Shown: positions 1-5,688 of the stretch, one piece after another
How the letters are laid out: each line of letters begins with the position of its first letter
How positions within the stretch are numbered: the stretch's first letter is position 1
Notes under the pieces: model-generated
The model's database searches: none
The model's input: the letters and a program-made list of their open reading frames with translations, nothing else
What the model was told of the DNA's origin: nothing
Origin: Chromatiales bacterium
Lineage (GTDB): Bacteria > Pseudomonadota > Gammaproteobacteria > Chromatiales > Chromatiaceae
Direction: 5' to 3'
Assembly (NCBI GenBank): GCA_022360595.1
Contig: JAKSCN010000064.1
Coordinates: 1 to 6,961, forward strand
Length of the DNA stretch: 6,961 bases
Translations under genes and position numbers: made by a program

Positions 1-233
1 GCAATCTCATCCGCCGTGTTTTCACCGGCGTTCAGCAGCTCATCGCTATCAGGGGCACTCTCGTAGACGGTGATGCCCATGTCATTGATCATCCGGATGA
101 TGTCTTCAATCTGCTCCGGTTCTACGATGCCGTCGGGTAGGTGGTCATTGACTTCCGCATAAGTCAGGAAGCCTTGCTCCTTGCCTTTCGCTATCAGTTG
201 CTTGAGCTGTGATTGCTGCTGTTCCTGGTTCAT
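1..233 (-). CDS. rpoD: RNA polymerase primary sigma factor RpoD (sigma-70), N-terminal fragment
   Basis: This is the first 77 codons of the housekeeping sigma factor, which directs RNA polymerase to most promoters; the rest lies beyond the left edge. Translation from the ATG at 233 begins MNQEQQQSQLKQLIAKGKEQ and continues with GFLTYAEVNDHLPD and IIRMINDMGI. These closely match E. coli sigma-70 region 1.1, the acidic N-terminal domain that blocks DNA binding by free sigma. Only region 1.1 is visible; the core-binding and -10/-35 recognition regions are outside the window. It is the last gene of the rpsU-yqeY-dnaG-rpoD series, 62 bp after dnaG, with its own promoter candidate in that gap. The ribosome-binding site is weak (TAGG about 7 bases before the ATG), but the start fits the family N-terminus exactly. 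Confidence 0.96.
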   Translation of the reverse strand, partial: MNQEQQQSQLKQLIAKGKEQGFLTYAEVNDHLPDGIVEPEQIEDIIRMINDMGITVYESAPDSDELLNAGENTADEI

Positions 234-280
234 TTCCGACCTAAATGAGTAAAGGGAAAAATGCTGGCGTCAAACTAACA

Positions 281-289
281 AGTATAGCA
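281..289 (-). promoter_or_regulatory. Extended -10 promoter candidate for rpoD
   Basis: On the minus strand this reads TGCTATACT: an extended -10 TG motif, one base, then TATACT (5 of 6 matches to TATAAT). The -35 region at 17-bp spacing is poor (TAGATG, 3 of 6), as expected for an extended -10 promoter. Transcription would start near 274, giving a leader of about 40 bases to the rpoD ATG. In E. coli, rpoD also has promoters of its own downstream of the rpsU promoter, so a separate sigma promoter is plausible. The call rests on the motif alone. Confidence 0.5.
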
Positions 290-295
290 TATTAG

Positions 296-2068
296 TTATT
301 CATCATCTACCGCTCTTCCCGCTGATGGTGCGTGGGCTTTTTTGCTCAGCAGTTCACTCAACCGCTGCTTTTCATCGCTGCTTAACCCTTTAGACTGCGC
401 TTTCTCTAGGAGTTGCTCCATCTCTAACTCATCTTGCCGTATGTCAAGTGACTTGAGAGTGGCGATAAATTCGGTTGCCAAGCCCTCTTGCTGGATGGGA
501 AACATCTGGGCTGAAAGCCGCTTGAGATGCTTCTCTTCCTCGCGTCCGCGCCACCGTTCTAGTAGTGCGGCTGGCTTAAGATTAGGCTGCATTCGCAGTA
601 TTTCAAGTAATTCCTTTAAAAGTGAGATGCCGGGCAAGGAAAGTTGGCGCCAATGGTTGGGTAAATCACTCAATTGGGCAAATTCGGGGTGAGTCAGCAG
701 TAGTGCAACCGCTCGCCTGATGGGTGGCATGGTGCCGAGAAATTTGCGCTCAGTAGGGGGCGGTCTACGCTTGCTTGGCGTCTGAGCTGGAGGCGGTGGC
801 TCGGTGAGGTCGACCCCGACGATCTGTTCCAGTTTTTGAAACATCATCTTGCGTAGCAGGCCGTTGGGCAGCTTTTGGAGTAGCGGTTTAGCTTGTTCAG
901 CCAGTTGGGCAAGCCCTTCGGGCGTCTCCTTATTGACCTCTTCTTCTAACTTAGTGAATAAGAAGCTGGATAGCGGCGTGGCGTTGGTGATTCTCTCCTC
1001 AAACGCTTCAGTGCCGATTTTGCGTATTAAGGTGTCCGGGTCTTCGTCGTCGGGTAGAAACAGAAAGCGTGCTTCACGGCCGTCTTTCATTAAAGGTAAC
1101 GCTGTCTCCAACGCTTTCCAGCCGGCATCGCGCCCGGCGCGGTCGCCATCAAAGCAGAAGATCACCTCTTGGGTAGTGCGGAAGATGTGCTGCAGGTGTT
1201 CGGCGGTGGTTGCTGTGCCCAATGTGGCAACGGCATAGCGGATGTTGAATTGCGCAAGTGCCACCACATCCATATAGCCTTCTACAACCATTAGACGGTT
1301 GATGTTGCGCAGGGATTTGCGCGCTTCGAATAAGCCGTATAGCTCCTGGCCTTTGTGGAAGATGGGTGTCTCAGGGGAGTTCAGGTACTTGGGTTTGCCG
1401 TCGCCAAGGATGCGCCCGCCAAAACCGATGGTATGGCCGCGATGGTTGCGGATCGGGAACATAATGCGATCGCGGAAGCGATCATAGGGTTCACCGCCTT
1501 CATCGCGGTTGGAGGTCATGCCGCAAGTATTGAGTTTTTTCAGCTCCTCAGCATTCCTACCGAACTGCTCGATGAGGTTGCGCCAGCCACGTGGGGCGAA
1601 GCCGATGCCGTATTCGGCGGCAATCTCACCGCTTAAACCGCGCTTTTTCAGATAGTTGACCGCTCGGGCGGAGTCGGGGTGTTTGCGAAGCTGCCATTGG
1701 TAGAAGCGGGCCGAGTTGTCCAGTAGCTCATAGAGTGGACGGTAGTCTGGCCCCTGCTGGTCGCGCCCTTCGCGGGGAACTTCGAGCCCCTGGCTGGCGG
1801 CCAGCTCTTCAACGGCGTCGATGAAACCGGCGTTCTCGTACTCCATGAGAAAGCCGATGGCTGTGCCGTGGGCACCACAGCCAAAGCAGTGGTAGAACTG
1901 CTTTTGGCGGCTGACGGTGAAGGAGGGGGTCTTTTCGTCGTGGAAAGGGCAGCAGGCCTGGTACTCTTTGCCGGCCTTTTTCAGCGGCACGCGGCTATTG
2001 ATCAGGTCAACAATGTCGACCCGGTTTAGCAGCTCGTCGATGAATTGTGCTGGAATTCTGCCTGCCAT
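296..2068 (-). CDS. dnaG: DNA primase DnaG
   Basis: This 590-residue protein, normal for the family, makes the RNA primers for leading- and lagging-strand DNA synthesis at the replication fork, where it is recruited by the DnaB helicase. The N-terminus MAGRIPAQFIDELL is the canonical DnaG start, so the ATG at 2068 is secure. The zinc-binding domain uses C40, H43, C61 and C64 (CCPFH and HCFGC), the same numbers as E. coli. The catalytic TOPRIM domain shows EGYMD with E263 and FDGDRAG with D307 and D309, the metal-binding acidic residues. A proline-rich stretch near 425-445 (EPPPPAQTP, then RRPPP) links to the variable C-terminal helicase-binding domain, here helical and charged. The gene lies about 30 bp after an intrinsic terminator, so its expression probably depends on read-through from rpsU-yqeY. 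The ribosome-binding site is poor (GGGG only 3 bases before the ATG), also consistent with low output. All key residues are present. Confidence 0.98.
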   Translation of the reverse strand: MAGRIPAQFIDELLNRVDIVDLINSRVPLKKAGKEYQACCPFHDEKTPSFTVSRQKQFYHCFGCGAHGTAIGFLMEYENAGFIDAVEELAASQGLEVPREGRDQQGPDYRPLYELLDNSARFYQWQLRKHPDSARAVNYLKKRGLSGEIAAEYGIGFAPRGWRNLIEQFGRNAEELKKLNTCGMTSNRDEGGEPYDRFRDRIMFPIRNHRGHTIGFGGRILGDGKPKYLNSPETPIFHKGQELYGLFEARKSLRNINRLMVVEGYMDVVALAQFNIRYAVATLGTATTAEHLQHIFRTTQEVIFCFDGDRAGRDAGWKALETALPLMKDGREARFLFLPDDEDPDTLIRKIGTEAFEERITNATPLSSFLFTKLEEEVNKETPEGLAQLAEQAKPLLQKLPNGLLRKMMFQKLEQIVGVDLTEPPPPAQTPSKRRPPPTERKFLGTMPPIRRAVALLLTHPEFAQLSDLPNHWRQLSLPGISLLKELLEILRMQPNLKPAALLERWRGREEEKHLKRLSAQMFPIQQEGLATEFIATLKSLDIRQDELEMEQLLEKAQSKGLSSDEKQRLSELLSKKAHAPSAGRAVDDE

Positions 2069-2098
2069 AGACCCCGGATATCGATTGTGTCGTCAGCG

Positions 2099-2133
2099 AA
2101 AAAAGCTCCAGAGCCAGATGGCGCTGAAGCTTT
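2099..2133 (-). terminator. Intrinsic terminator/attenuator between yqeY and dnaG
   Basis: The minus strand carries a 14-bp stem with one C-T mismatch and one G-T pair (AAAGCTTCAGCGCC against GGCTCTGGAGCTTT). The loop is ATCT, and a run of six T closes the structure. It lies about 27 bases after the yqeY stop and 30 bases before the dnaG start. E. coli has a terminator at the equivalent place, between rpsU and dnaG, which keeps primase low relative to S21; I infer the same role here. On the plus strand the stem is not followed by a useful T-run, so it acts leftward. Confidence 0.88.
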
Positions 2134-2159
2134 AGTTCAGGTGCGGGGCTGGTCGACGA

Positions 2160-2603
2160 CTAGCTGCTGAGCTGTTGTTTTACCAGGGCGCTAACGGCGC
2201 CCATGTCGGCACGCCCCTGGAGTTTGGGCTTTAGCTGCCCCATCACCTTGCCCATATCCGCCATGCCCGAGGCACCCGTGCTGGTGACCGCTTCGGCGAT
2301 CAGCGCGGCGATTTCATCGTCGCTCAAGGCTTCCGGCAGATAGGCTTGTAGTACTTCGATTTCGGCTGACTCTTGCGCGGCAAGATCCTCGCGCCCCGCC
2401 TGCTCGTACTGAGCGATGGAGTCGCGACGCTGTTTGACCATTTTGTCCAGCACGGAAAGCACTTGCTGGTCATCCAGCTCGATACGCTCATCGACTTCGC
2501 GCTGCTTGATGGCCGCCATTACCAGGCGGATGGTCGCCAGTCGCGCTTTGTCGCCCGCCTTCATGGCGGCTTTCATGTCGTCCTGGATCTGCTGCTTAAG
2601 CAT
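2160..2603 (-). CDS. yqeY: GatB/YqeY domain-containing protein
   Basis: This 147-residue soluble, largely helical protein has the family's usual length. The N-terminus MLKQQIQDDMKAAMKAGDK, the following RLATIRLVMAAIKQREVDE and the later YLPEALSDDEI and MGKVMGQLKPKLQGRADM are hallmarks of the YqeY family. The domain resembles the tail of GatB and GatE, the tRNA-binding subunits of tRNA-dependent amidotransferases. A role in tRNA or aminoacyl-tRNA handling is often suggested, but the function of stand-alone YqeY is not established. It follows rpsU by 26 bp with no terminator between them, so the two are probably co-transcribed. The terminator just downstream separates both from dnaG. The start is supported by AAGG about 9 bases before the ATG. 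Nothing in the sequence looks broken. Confidence 0.93.
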   Translation of the reverse strand: MLKQQIQDDMKAAMKAGDKARLATIRLVMAAIKQREVDERIELDDQQVLSVLDKMVKQRRDSIAQYEQAGREDLAAQESAEIEVLQAYLPEALSDDEIAALIAEAVTSTGASGMADMGKVMGQLKPKLQGRADMGAVSALVKQQLSS

Positions 2604-2629
2604 TGGAGTTCAACCTTACCGGTGGAAAC

Positions 2630-2845
2630 TTAGTACTGACGTTCCCAGCGACGGTTTTCACGGAAAACCTTCTTCATGTGACGCTTAACAGCGGCTGCTG
2701 CTTTACGCTTTCTTTCTGCAGTCGGTTTCTCGTAGAATTCACGACGACGAACATCAGCCAGGATGCCAGCTTTTTCACAACCACGCTTGAAACGGCGCAG
2801 GGCAACCTCGAAGGGTTCGTTCTCTTTGACTCGTACGTTAGGCAT
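2630..2845 (-). CDS. rpsU: 30S ribosomal protein bS21
   Basis: This 71-residue, strongly basic protein is a late-assembling component of the small ribosomal subunit, near the platform where the mRNA Shine-Dalgarno helix sits; it aids translation initiation. The length equals the E. coli protein. Blocks PFEVALRRFKRGCEKAG and VRRREFYEKPTAERKRK are nearly identical to the family, and the C-terminus is the typical arginine-rich RENRRWERQY. A good ribosome-binding site (GAGG, 7 bases before the ATG) agrees with high expression. It is the first gene of the rpsU-yqeY-dnaG-rpoD series, with a clear promoter 50-80 bp upstream, and diverges from tsaD. Confidence 0.98.
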   Translation of the reverse strand: MPNVRVKENEPFEVALRRFKRGCEKAGILADVRRREFYEKPTAERKRKAAAAVKRHMKKVFRENRRWERQY

Positions 2846-2898
2846 TTGCTACCTCAAAAATTCAGTAAATCTGTTTTTCATAGAGTTTAAGGGCGGAA

Positions 2899-2927
2899 AT
2901 TCTACTGCCTGTGAAGGCGCTTTGCAA
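2899..2927 (-). promoter_or_regulatory. Sigma-70 promoter of the rpsU operon
   Basis: On the minus strand TTGCAA (2922-2927, 4 of 6 matches to TTGACA) is followed after exactly 17 bp by TAGAAT (2899-2904, 5 of 6 matches to TATAAT). The start would fall near 2892, giving a 47-base leader that contains the GAGG ribosome-binding site of rpsU. The -35 hexamer is itself a palindrome and lies only about 27 bp from the tsaD start on the other strand. I found no LexA-type CTGT-N8-ACAG box here, although the E. coli operon is known to have one. Confidence 0.75.
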
Positions 2928-2953
2928 AATTTTCTTAGTGTTTGGGTGAAGAC

Positions 2954-3997
2954 ATGCTGGTTTTAGGTATTGAGACCTCCTGCGATGAGACAGGGGTGGC
3001 CTTGTGTGATTCAGAACAGGGGCTGTTGGGGCATCTGGTGCACAGTCAAATTGATATCCACGCCGAATACGGCGGTGTGGTGCCGGAACTGGCGTCGCGT
3101 GACCATGTGCGTAAAACCTTACCATTGATCGAACAACTCCTGAAGCAGACGGGTATCGAGAAACAGCAGATTGATGGTGTCGCCTACACGGCAGGGCCAG
3201 GGTTGGTCGGTGCACTGCTGGTTGGCGCAGCGATCGGTCGTTCCCTGGCTTGGGCCTGGCAAGTACCCGCGGTCGGGGTTCACCATATGGAGGGGCATCT
3301 CTTAGCCCCCATGTTGGAAGAGAGTAGTCCAAATTTTCCATTTGTGGCGTTATTAGTCTCCGGTGGCCACACTCAGTTGATCGCTGTGCAGGGAGTGGGT
3401 GAGTACACACTACTGGGTGAATCGGTGGATGACGCGGCAGGTGAGGCCTTTGATAAGACCGCCAAATTGTTGGGTTTACCTTATCCGGGTGGGCCTGAAC
3501 TGGCGAGGCTGGCGGAATCTGGTGATCCCGAGCGCTTCACCTTTCCGAGGCCGATGACCGACCGCCCTGGCCTGGATTTCAGTTTTAGTGGCCTGAAGAC
3601 CTTCGCGCTGAATACCTGGCAGTCAGAGAAGGCGGCTGTTGATGATGAAGCCGCGCTGCGGCAGCTTCAGACTGATATCGCCCGCGCCTTCGAGGATGCC
3701 GTAGTGGATACCCTGGTGATCAAGTGCCGTAGAGCTATTAAGCAAGCTGAGGCCAAAACTCTGGTCCTTGCCGGCGGAGTGAGCGCTAACAAGCGCCTGC
3801 GCCAGAGGATCCAGGAGGTGTTGGCCAAGGAGGGTGGGCAGGCCTACTACCCGCGTCCCGAGTTCTGCACGGATAACGGTGCGATGATCGCCTACGCTGG
3901 GCTCCAACGGCTATTGGCCGATCAACAGGAGCCGCTGCGTTTTGCCGCCAAACCGCGCTGGCCGATGACGGAGTTGGCAGCAGTCAATATCGGTTAG
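2954..3997 (+). CDS. tsaD: tRNA N6-adenosine threonylcarbamoyltransferase TsaD
   Basis: TsaD transfers the threonylcarbamoyl group from threonylcarbamoyl-AMP to A37 of ANN-decoding tRNAs, working with TsaB and TsaE in the cytoplasm. The protein has 347 residues, normal for the family (also called Gcp or YgjD). The start is set at the ATG at 2954 because MLVLGIETSCDETG matches the family N-terminus and GGTGA lies 6 bases upstream. A TTG at 2942 would add four residues without homology. Metal ligands H111 and H115 (HHMEGH) and D307 (CTDNGAM) are present. The ASKHA-type nucleotide-binding motifs VSGGHT (135-140), DDAAGEAFDK (159-168), FSFSGLK and AGGVSAN are also intact. It diverges from rpsU and converges on plsY with a 4-base overlap of the two stop codons. 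No convincing promoter of its own was found in the 108-bp upstream gap. Confidence 0.98.
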   Translation: MLVLGIETSCDETGVALCDSEQGLLGHLVHSQIDIHAEYGGVVPELASRDHVRKTLPLIEQLLKQTGIEKQQIDGVAYTAGPGLVGALLVGAAIGRSLAWAWQVPAVGVHHMEGHLLAPMLEESSPNFPFVALLVSGGHTQLIAVQGVGEYTLLGESVDDAAGEAFDKTAKLLGLPYPGGPELARLAESGDPERFTFPRPMTDRPGLDFSFSGLKTFALNTWQSEKAAVDDEAALRQLQTDIARAFEDAVVDTLVIKCRRAIKQAEAKTLVLAGGVSANKRLRQRIQEVLAKEGGQAYYPRPEFCTDNGAMIAYAGLQRLLADQQEPLRFAAKPRWPMTELAAVNIG

Positions 3998-4614
3998 CTC
4001 TTATCACCTTTGTTGGCGCTGGCCGCAGCATCATCACGCAGGGTGGCCTCTTCCCCGGATATGAGGTTGCGAATGTTGCTGCGATGGCGCCAGAACAGCA
4101 TTATGGTGACGATCACCTGCATGATAATTAGCTCCGGGGCGGGCCAGAGGAGGTAGACGATCAGCGGGGCCAGCCCCATGGAGACCAGGGCCGATAGCGA
4201 TGAGATTCTCACTACTTTGGCCATGATTAGCCAGATCAGGGCTACGGCGCCACCGATCTGCCAGCTCAGACCGAATTGCATGCCTAGTGCCGTGGCTACC
4301 CCTTTGCCCCCTTTAAAGCCGAAGAAGAGCGGGTAGAGGTGGCCAAGGAAAGCGGCGAGGGCGACCCCTGCCAGAATCAGTGGTGATACGCCCATCAGGT
4401 TAGCGATCAGTACTGGAACGAATCCTTTGAGACTGTCGCCGAGCAGGGTAATGGCAGCCGCTTTTTTTCCGCCGATACGCAGGACGTTGGTGGCGCCGGG
4501 ATTGTTGGAGCCCTCCGTGCGTGGGTCAGGGAGCCCCATAAGGCGACAGACGATAATGGCACTGGAGACAGAGCCGAGTAAATAGGCGGCGATAATCAGT
4601 AGGTAGTCGGTCAT
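3994..4614 (-). CDS. plsY: Glycerol-3-phosphate acyltransferase PlsY
   Basis: This inner-membrane enzyme transfers the acyl group of acyl-phosphate (made by PlsX) to position 1 of glycerol-3-phosphate, the first step of phospholipid synthesis. The 206-residue protein is very hydrophobic, with several membrane segments (first about 4-23). The three conserved family motifs are present: GSVSSA at 14-19 with SNNPGATNVLR at 36-46, the GDSLKG segment at 59-64, and GHLYPLFFGFKGGKGVAT at 91-108. The C-terminal 22 or so residues form a hydrophilic charged tail (GEEATLRDD to NKGDKS), perhaps slightly longer than usual. The ATG at 4614 fits the short N-terminus before the first membrane segment, although the ribosome-binding site is weak (GCGGA). 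Its stop codon overlaps that of tsaD on the opposite strand. It diverges from folB and has its own promoter candidate. Confidence 0.97.
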   Translation of the reverse strand: MTDYLLIIAAYLLGSVSSAIIVCRLMGLPDPRTEGSNNPGATNVLRIGGKKAAAITLLGDSLKGFVPVLIANLMGVSPLILAGVALAAFLGHLYPLFFGFKGGKGVATALGMQFGLSWQIGGAVALIWLIMAKVVRISSLSALVSMGLAPLIVYLLWPAPELIIMQVIVTIMLFWRHRSNIRNLISGEEATLRDDAAASANKGDKS

Positions 4615-4659
4615 AAGTCCGCTGTGCGACCTGTCAGTTGCTCTCTTGAATGGTTAGAT

Positions 4660-4668
4660 TTTATAGCA
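4660..4668 (-). promoter_or_regulatory. Extended -10 promoter candidate for plsY
   Basis: The minus strand reads TGCTATAAA: an extended -10 TG, one base, then TATAAA (5 of 6 matches to TATAAT). No good -35 hexamer lies 16-18 bp upstream; the 17-bp position (GGTGTT) falls inside the left arm of the nearby palindrome. Transcription would begin near 4653, leaving a leader of about 39 bases before the plsY ATG. Confidence 0.5.
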
Positions 4669-4682
4669 GGTTAGGGTCTGAT

Positions 4683-4738
4683 AACACCAATTTGATCCCC
4701 GTTGATGGGCCTGCGTAGCCGCCAACCGGATTGGTGTT
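4683..4738. repeat. Imperfect palindrome between plsY and folB
   Basis: Perfect 9-bp arms AACACCAAT (4683-4691) and ATTGGTGTT (4730-4738) flank 38 bp. As plus-strand RNA the stem extends to 12 pairs through two U-G pairs and a G-C pair (4692-4694 with 4727-4729). Then comes a 6-base bulge (4695-4700) and an inner stem GTTG with CAAC (4701-4704 with 4723-4726), continuing imperfectly through T4706-G4721 and two G-C pairs. No T-run follows on either strand, so it is not an intrinsic terminator. GTTGATGG occurs at 4701 and again at 4736, each followed by partly similar sequence ending in CC. It could be an operator, a leader-RNA structure or a degenerate dispersed palindromic repeat. Confidence 0.55.
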
Positions 4739-4762
4739 GATGGCTCGGGTATCCAAGAAGCT

Positions 4763-4790
4763 TTGCCATCAGAAGCGGCTGTTTTACACT
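4763..4790 (+). promoter_or_regulatory. Sigma-70 promoter candidate for folB-folK
   Basis: TTGCCA (4763-4768, 5 of 6 matches to TTGACA) is followed after 16 bp by TACACT (4785-4790, 4 of 6 matches to TATAAT). Initiation would be near 4797, about 32 bases before the folB ATG. The position and spacing fit a promoter for the two-gene folB-folK unit. A weak inverted repeat, GCTGT (4778-4782) and ACAGC (4804-4808), straddles the -10 and start site. Confidence 0.5.
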
Positions 4791-4828
4791 GTCTTGAATT
4801 TTTACAGCAGGCAGACGGGCCTCGATTT

Positions 4829-5185
4829 ATGGATATTGTCTTTTTACGCGATTTAAAACTGGAGACGGTCATCGGTATCTACGACTGGGAGAGGGAGATC
4901 AAACAGACCGTGATACTTGATCTGGAGATGGGAACGGATATCCGCAAGGCAGCCGATAGCGATAGTATTGAGGATACCCTTGATTACAAGGCGGTCTCCA
5001 AGCGTCTGATCAGCTTTGTGGAGGAGAGCGAGTTTCAGTTGGTCGAAACCCTGGCCGAGCGTTGTGCCGCCATCGTGCGTGAAGAGTTTGATGTGCCCTG
5101 GGTGCGACTGACGCTGAATAAGATTGGCGCGGTTAGTCGGGCACGGGATGTCGGGGTGATCATCGAGCGCGGTGAGCGTTTCTGA
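4829..5185 (+). CDS. folB: Dihydroneopterin aldolase FolB
   Basis: FolB cleaves 7,8-dihydroneopterin to 6-hydroxymethyl-7,8-dihydropterin and glycolaldehyde in folate synthesis, and family members can also epimerise it to dihydromonapterin. The 118-residue protein has the usual length and forms a tunnel-fold octamer in relatives. The start at 4829 (MDIVFLRDLKLETVIGIYDW) matches E. coli FolB; an upstream TTG at 4763 would add 22 unrelated residues and overlaps the promoter. Expected active-site residues are visible: E21 in YDWERE, E73 in LVETLAE and K98 in LTLNKIGAVSRA. The C-terminus carries the typical DVGVIIERG. The ribosome-binding site is weak. The folK start follows its stop after only 2 bases, so the two are surely co-transcribed and probably translationally coupled. 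Confidence 0.97.
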   Translation: MDIVFLRDLKLETVIGIYDWEREIKQTVILDLEMGTDIRKAADSDSIEDTLDYKAVSKRLISFVEESEFQLVETLAERCAAIVREEFDVPWVRLTLNKIGAVSRARDVGVIIERGERF

Positions 5186-5187
5186 AT

Positions 5188-5679
5188 ATGCCGAGGGTGT
5201 GGCTTAGTCTCGGGAGCAATCAGAACCGGGATGTCAGTATCCGCGGCGCCGTGAAGGCGCTGGATGAGCAGTTTGGTCCGCTGGTGGTCTCTCGTGTTTA
5301 TGAGAGTGATGCCGTGGGGTTCAGTGGTGAACCTTTTTATAATCTGGTAGTGGGTTTTGACAGTGAGCTGCCTCATGAGGCATTGATGCCGCGGTTTAGG
5401 CAGATTGAAGCCGATTTTGGCCGCCAGCGTGGCAGCGAAAAGTTCTCATCTCGAACCCTGGATATTGATCTGCTCACTTACGGCGATCTGGTTCAAAAGG
5501 GTGAGAGTTACGAGTTGCCTCGGGATGAGATCGAAAAGTATAGTTTTGTGCTCTGTCCGCTTGCCGAAGTGGCGCCGGATCAGTGCCATCCGGTAACGGG
5601 CGAGCAGTTCGCTAAAATGTGGGCGGCGTTTGATCAGGCCACGCAGCCACTCTGGCCGGTAGAGTTCAGCTTCGATTAG
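5188..5679 (+). CDS. folK: 2-Amino-4-hydroxy-6-hydroxymethyldihydropteridine pyrophosphokinase FolK
   Basis: FolK moves pyrophosphate from ATP to 6-hydroxymethyl-7,8-dihydropterin, the FolB product, giving the substrate for dihydropteroate synthase. The 163-residue protein has the usual length. It shows the N-terminal LSLGSN (6-11), the pterin-side segment AVGFSGEPFYNLVV (42-55), the IEADFGRQR helix (73-81) and the magnesium-binding SRTLDIDLL with D92 and D94. The loop before it reads KFSSRTLD, where E. coli has RWGPRTLD. The tryptophan that packs on ATP is therefore a phenylalanine and the GP pair is SS, as may be typical of a divergent folB-linked FolK type. It starts 2 bases after folB and has no separate promoter. 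Many gammaproteobacteria keep another folK beside panB-panC, so this could be a second copy. It converges on a pteridine reductase gene 9 bp away. Confidence 0.92.
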   Translation: MPRVWLSLGSNQNRDVSIRGAVKALDEQFGPLVVSRVYESDAVGFSGEPFYNLVVGFDSELPHEALMPRFRQIEADFGRQRGSEKFSSRTLDIDLLTYGDLVQKGESYELPRDEIEKYSFVLCPLAEVAPDQCHPVTGEQFAKMWAAFDQATQPLWPVEFSFD

Positions 5680-5688
5680 CCGAGGCTA

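Larger units (their letters stand above)
4615..4828. other. Divergent plsY/folB intergenic regulatory region
   Basis: This 214-bp gap is the longest in the window. From left to right it holds the plsY leader, an extended -10 candidate for plsY (4660-4668), a long imperfect palindrome (4683-4738), a -35/-10 pair for folB (4763-4790) and the short folB leader. Open reading frames through it exist on both strands but match no family I recognise and look accidental. No tRNA fold was found. Confidence 0.7.

Noticed and set aside
2942..2953. Upstream TTG start for tsaD
   Set aside because: It would add MGED before a methionine that matches the family start exactly, and GGTGA is well spaced for the ATG at 2954.
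2862..3410. 182-codon minus-strand open frame across the rpsU promoter and the first part of tsaD
   Set aside because: It is antisense to tsaD, whose reading frame is beyond doubt. Its translation is rich in proline, arginine and histidine, without family resemblance, typical of a shadow frame.
4683..4738. Palindrome as tRNA gene or intrinsic terminator
   Set aside because: No cloverleaf, TTCGA-type T arm or CCA-like end is present, and neither strand has a T-run after the stem.
4778..4808. Possible LexA (SOS) box near the folB promoter
   Set aside because: CTGT and ACAG occur but are separated by 11 bases (CTGT at 4789) or more, not the 8 required, so this is only a weak inverted repeat.
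4763..4828. Longer FolB from a TTG at 4763
   Set aside because: The extra 22 residues have no family counterpart, and this TTG is the first part of the probable -35 hexamer; MDIVFL at 4829 matches E. coli FolB.
4654..4872. 72-codon minus-strand frame through the plsY/folB gap
   Set aside because: It runs across the palindrome, both promoter candidates and the start of folB. The translation looks random.
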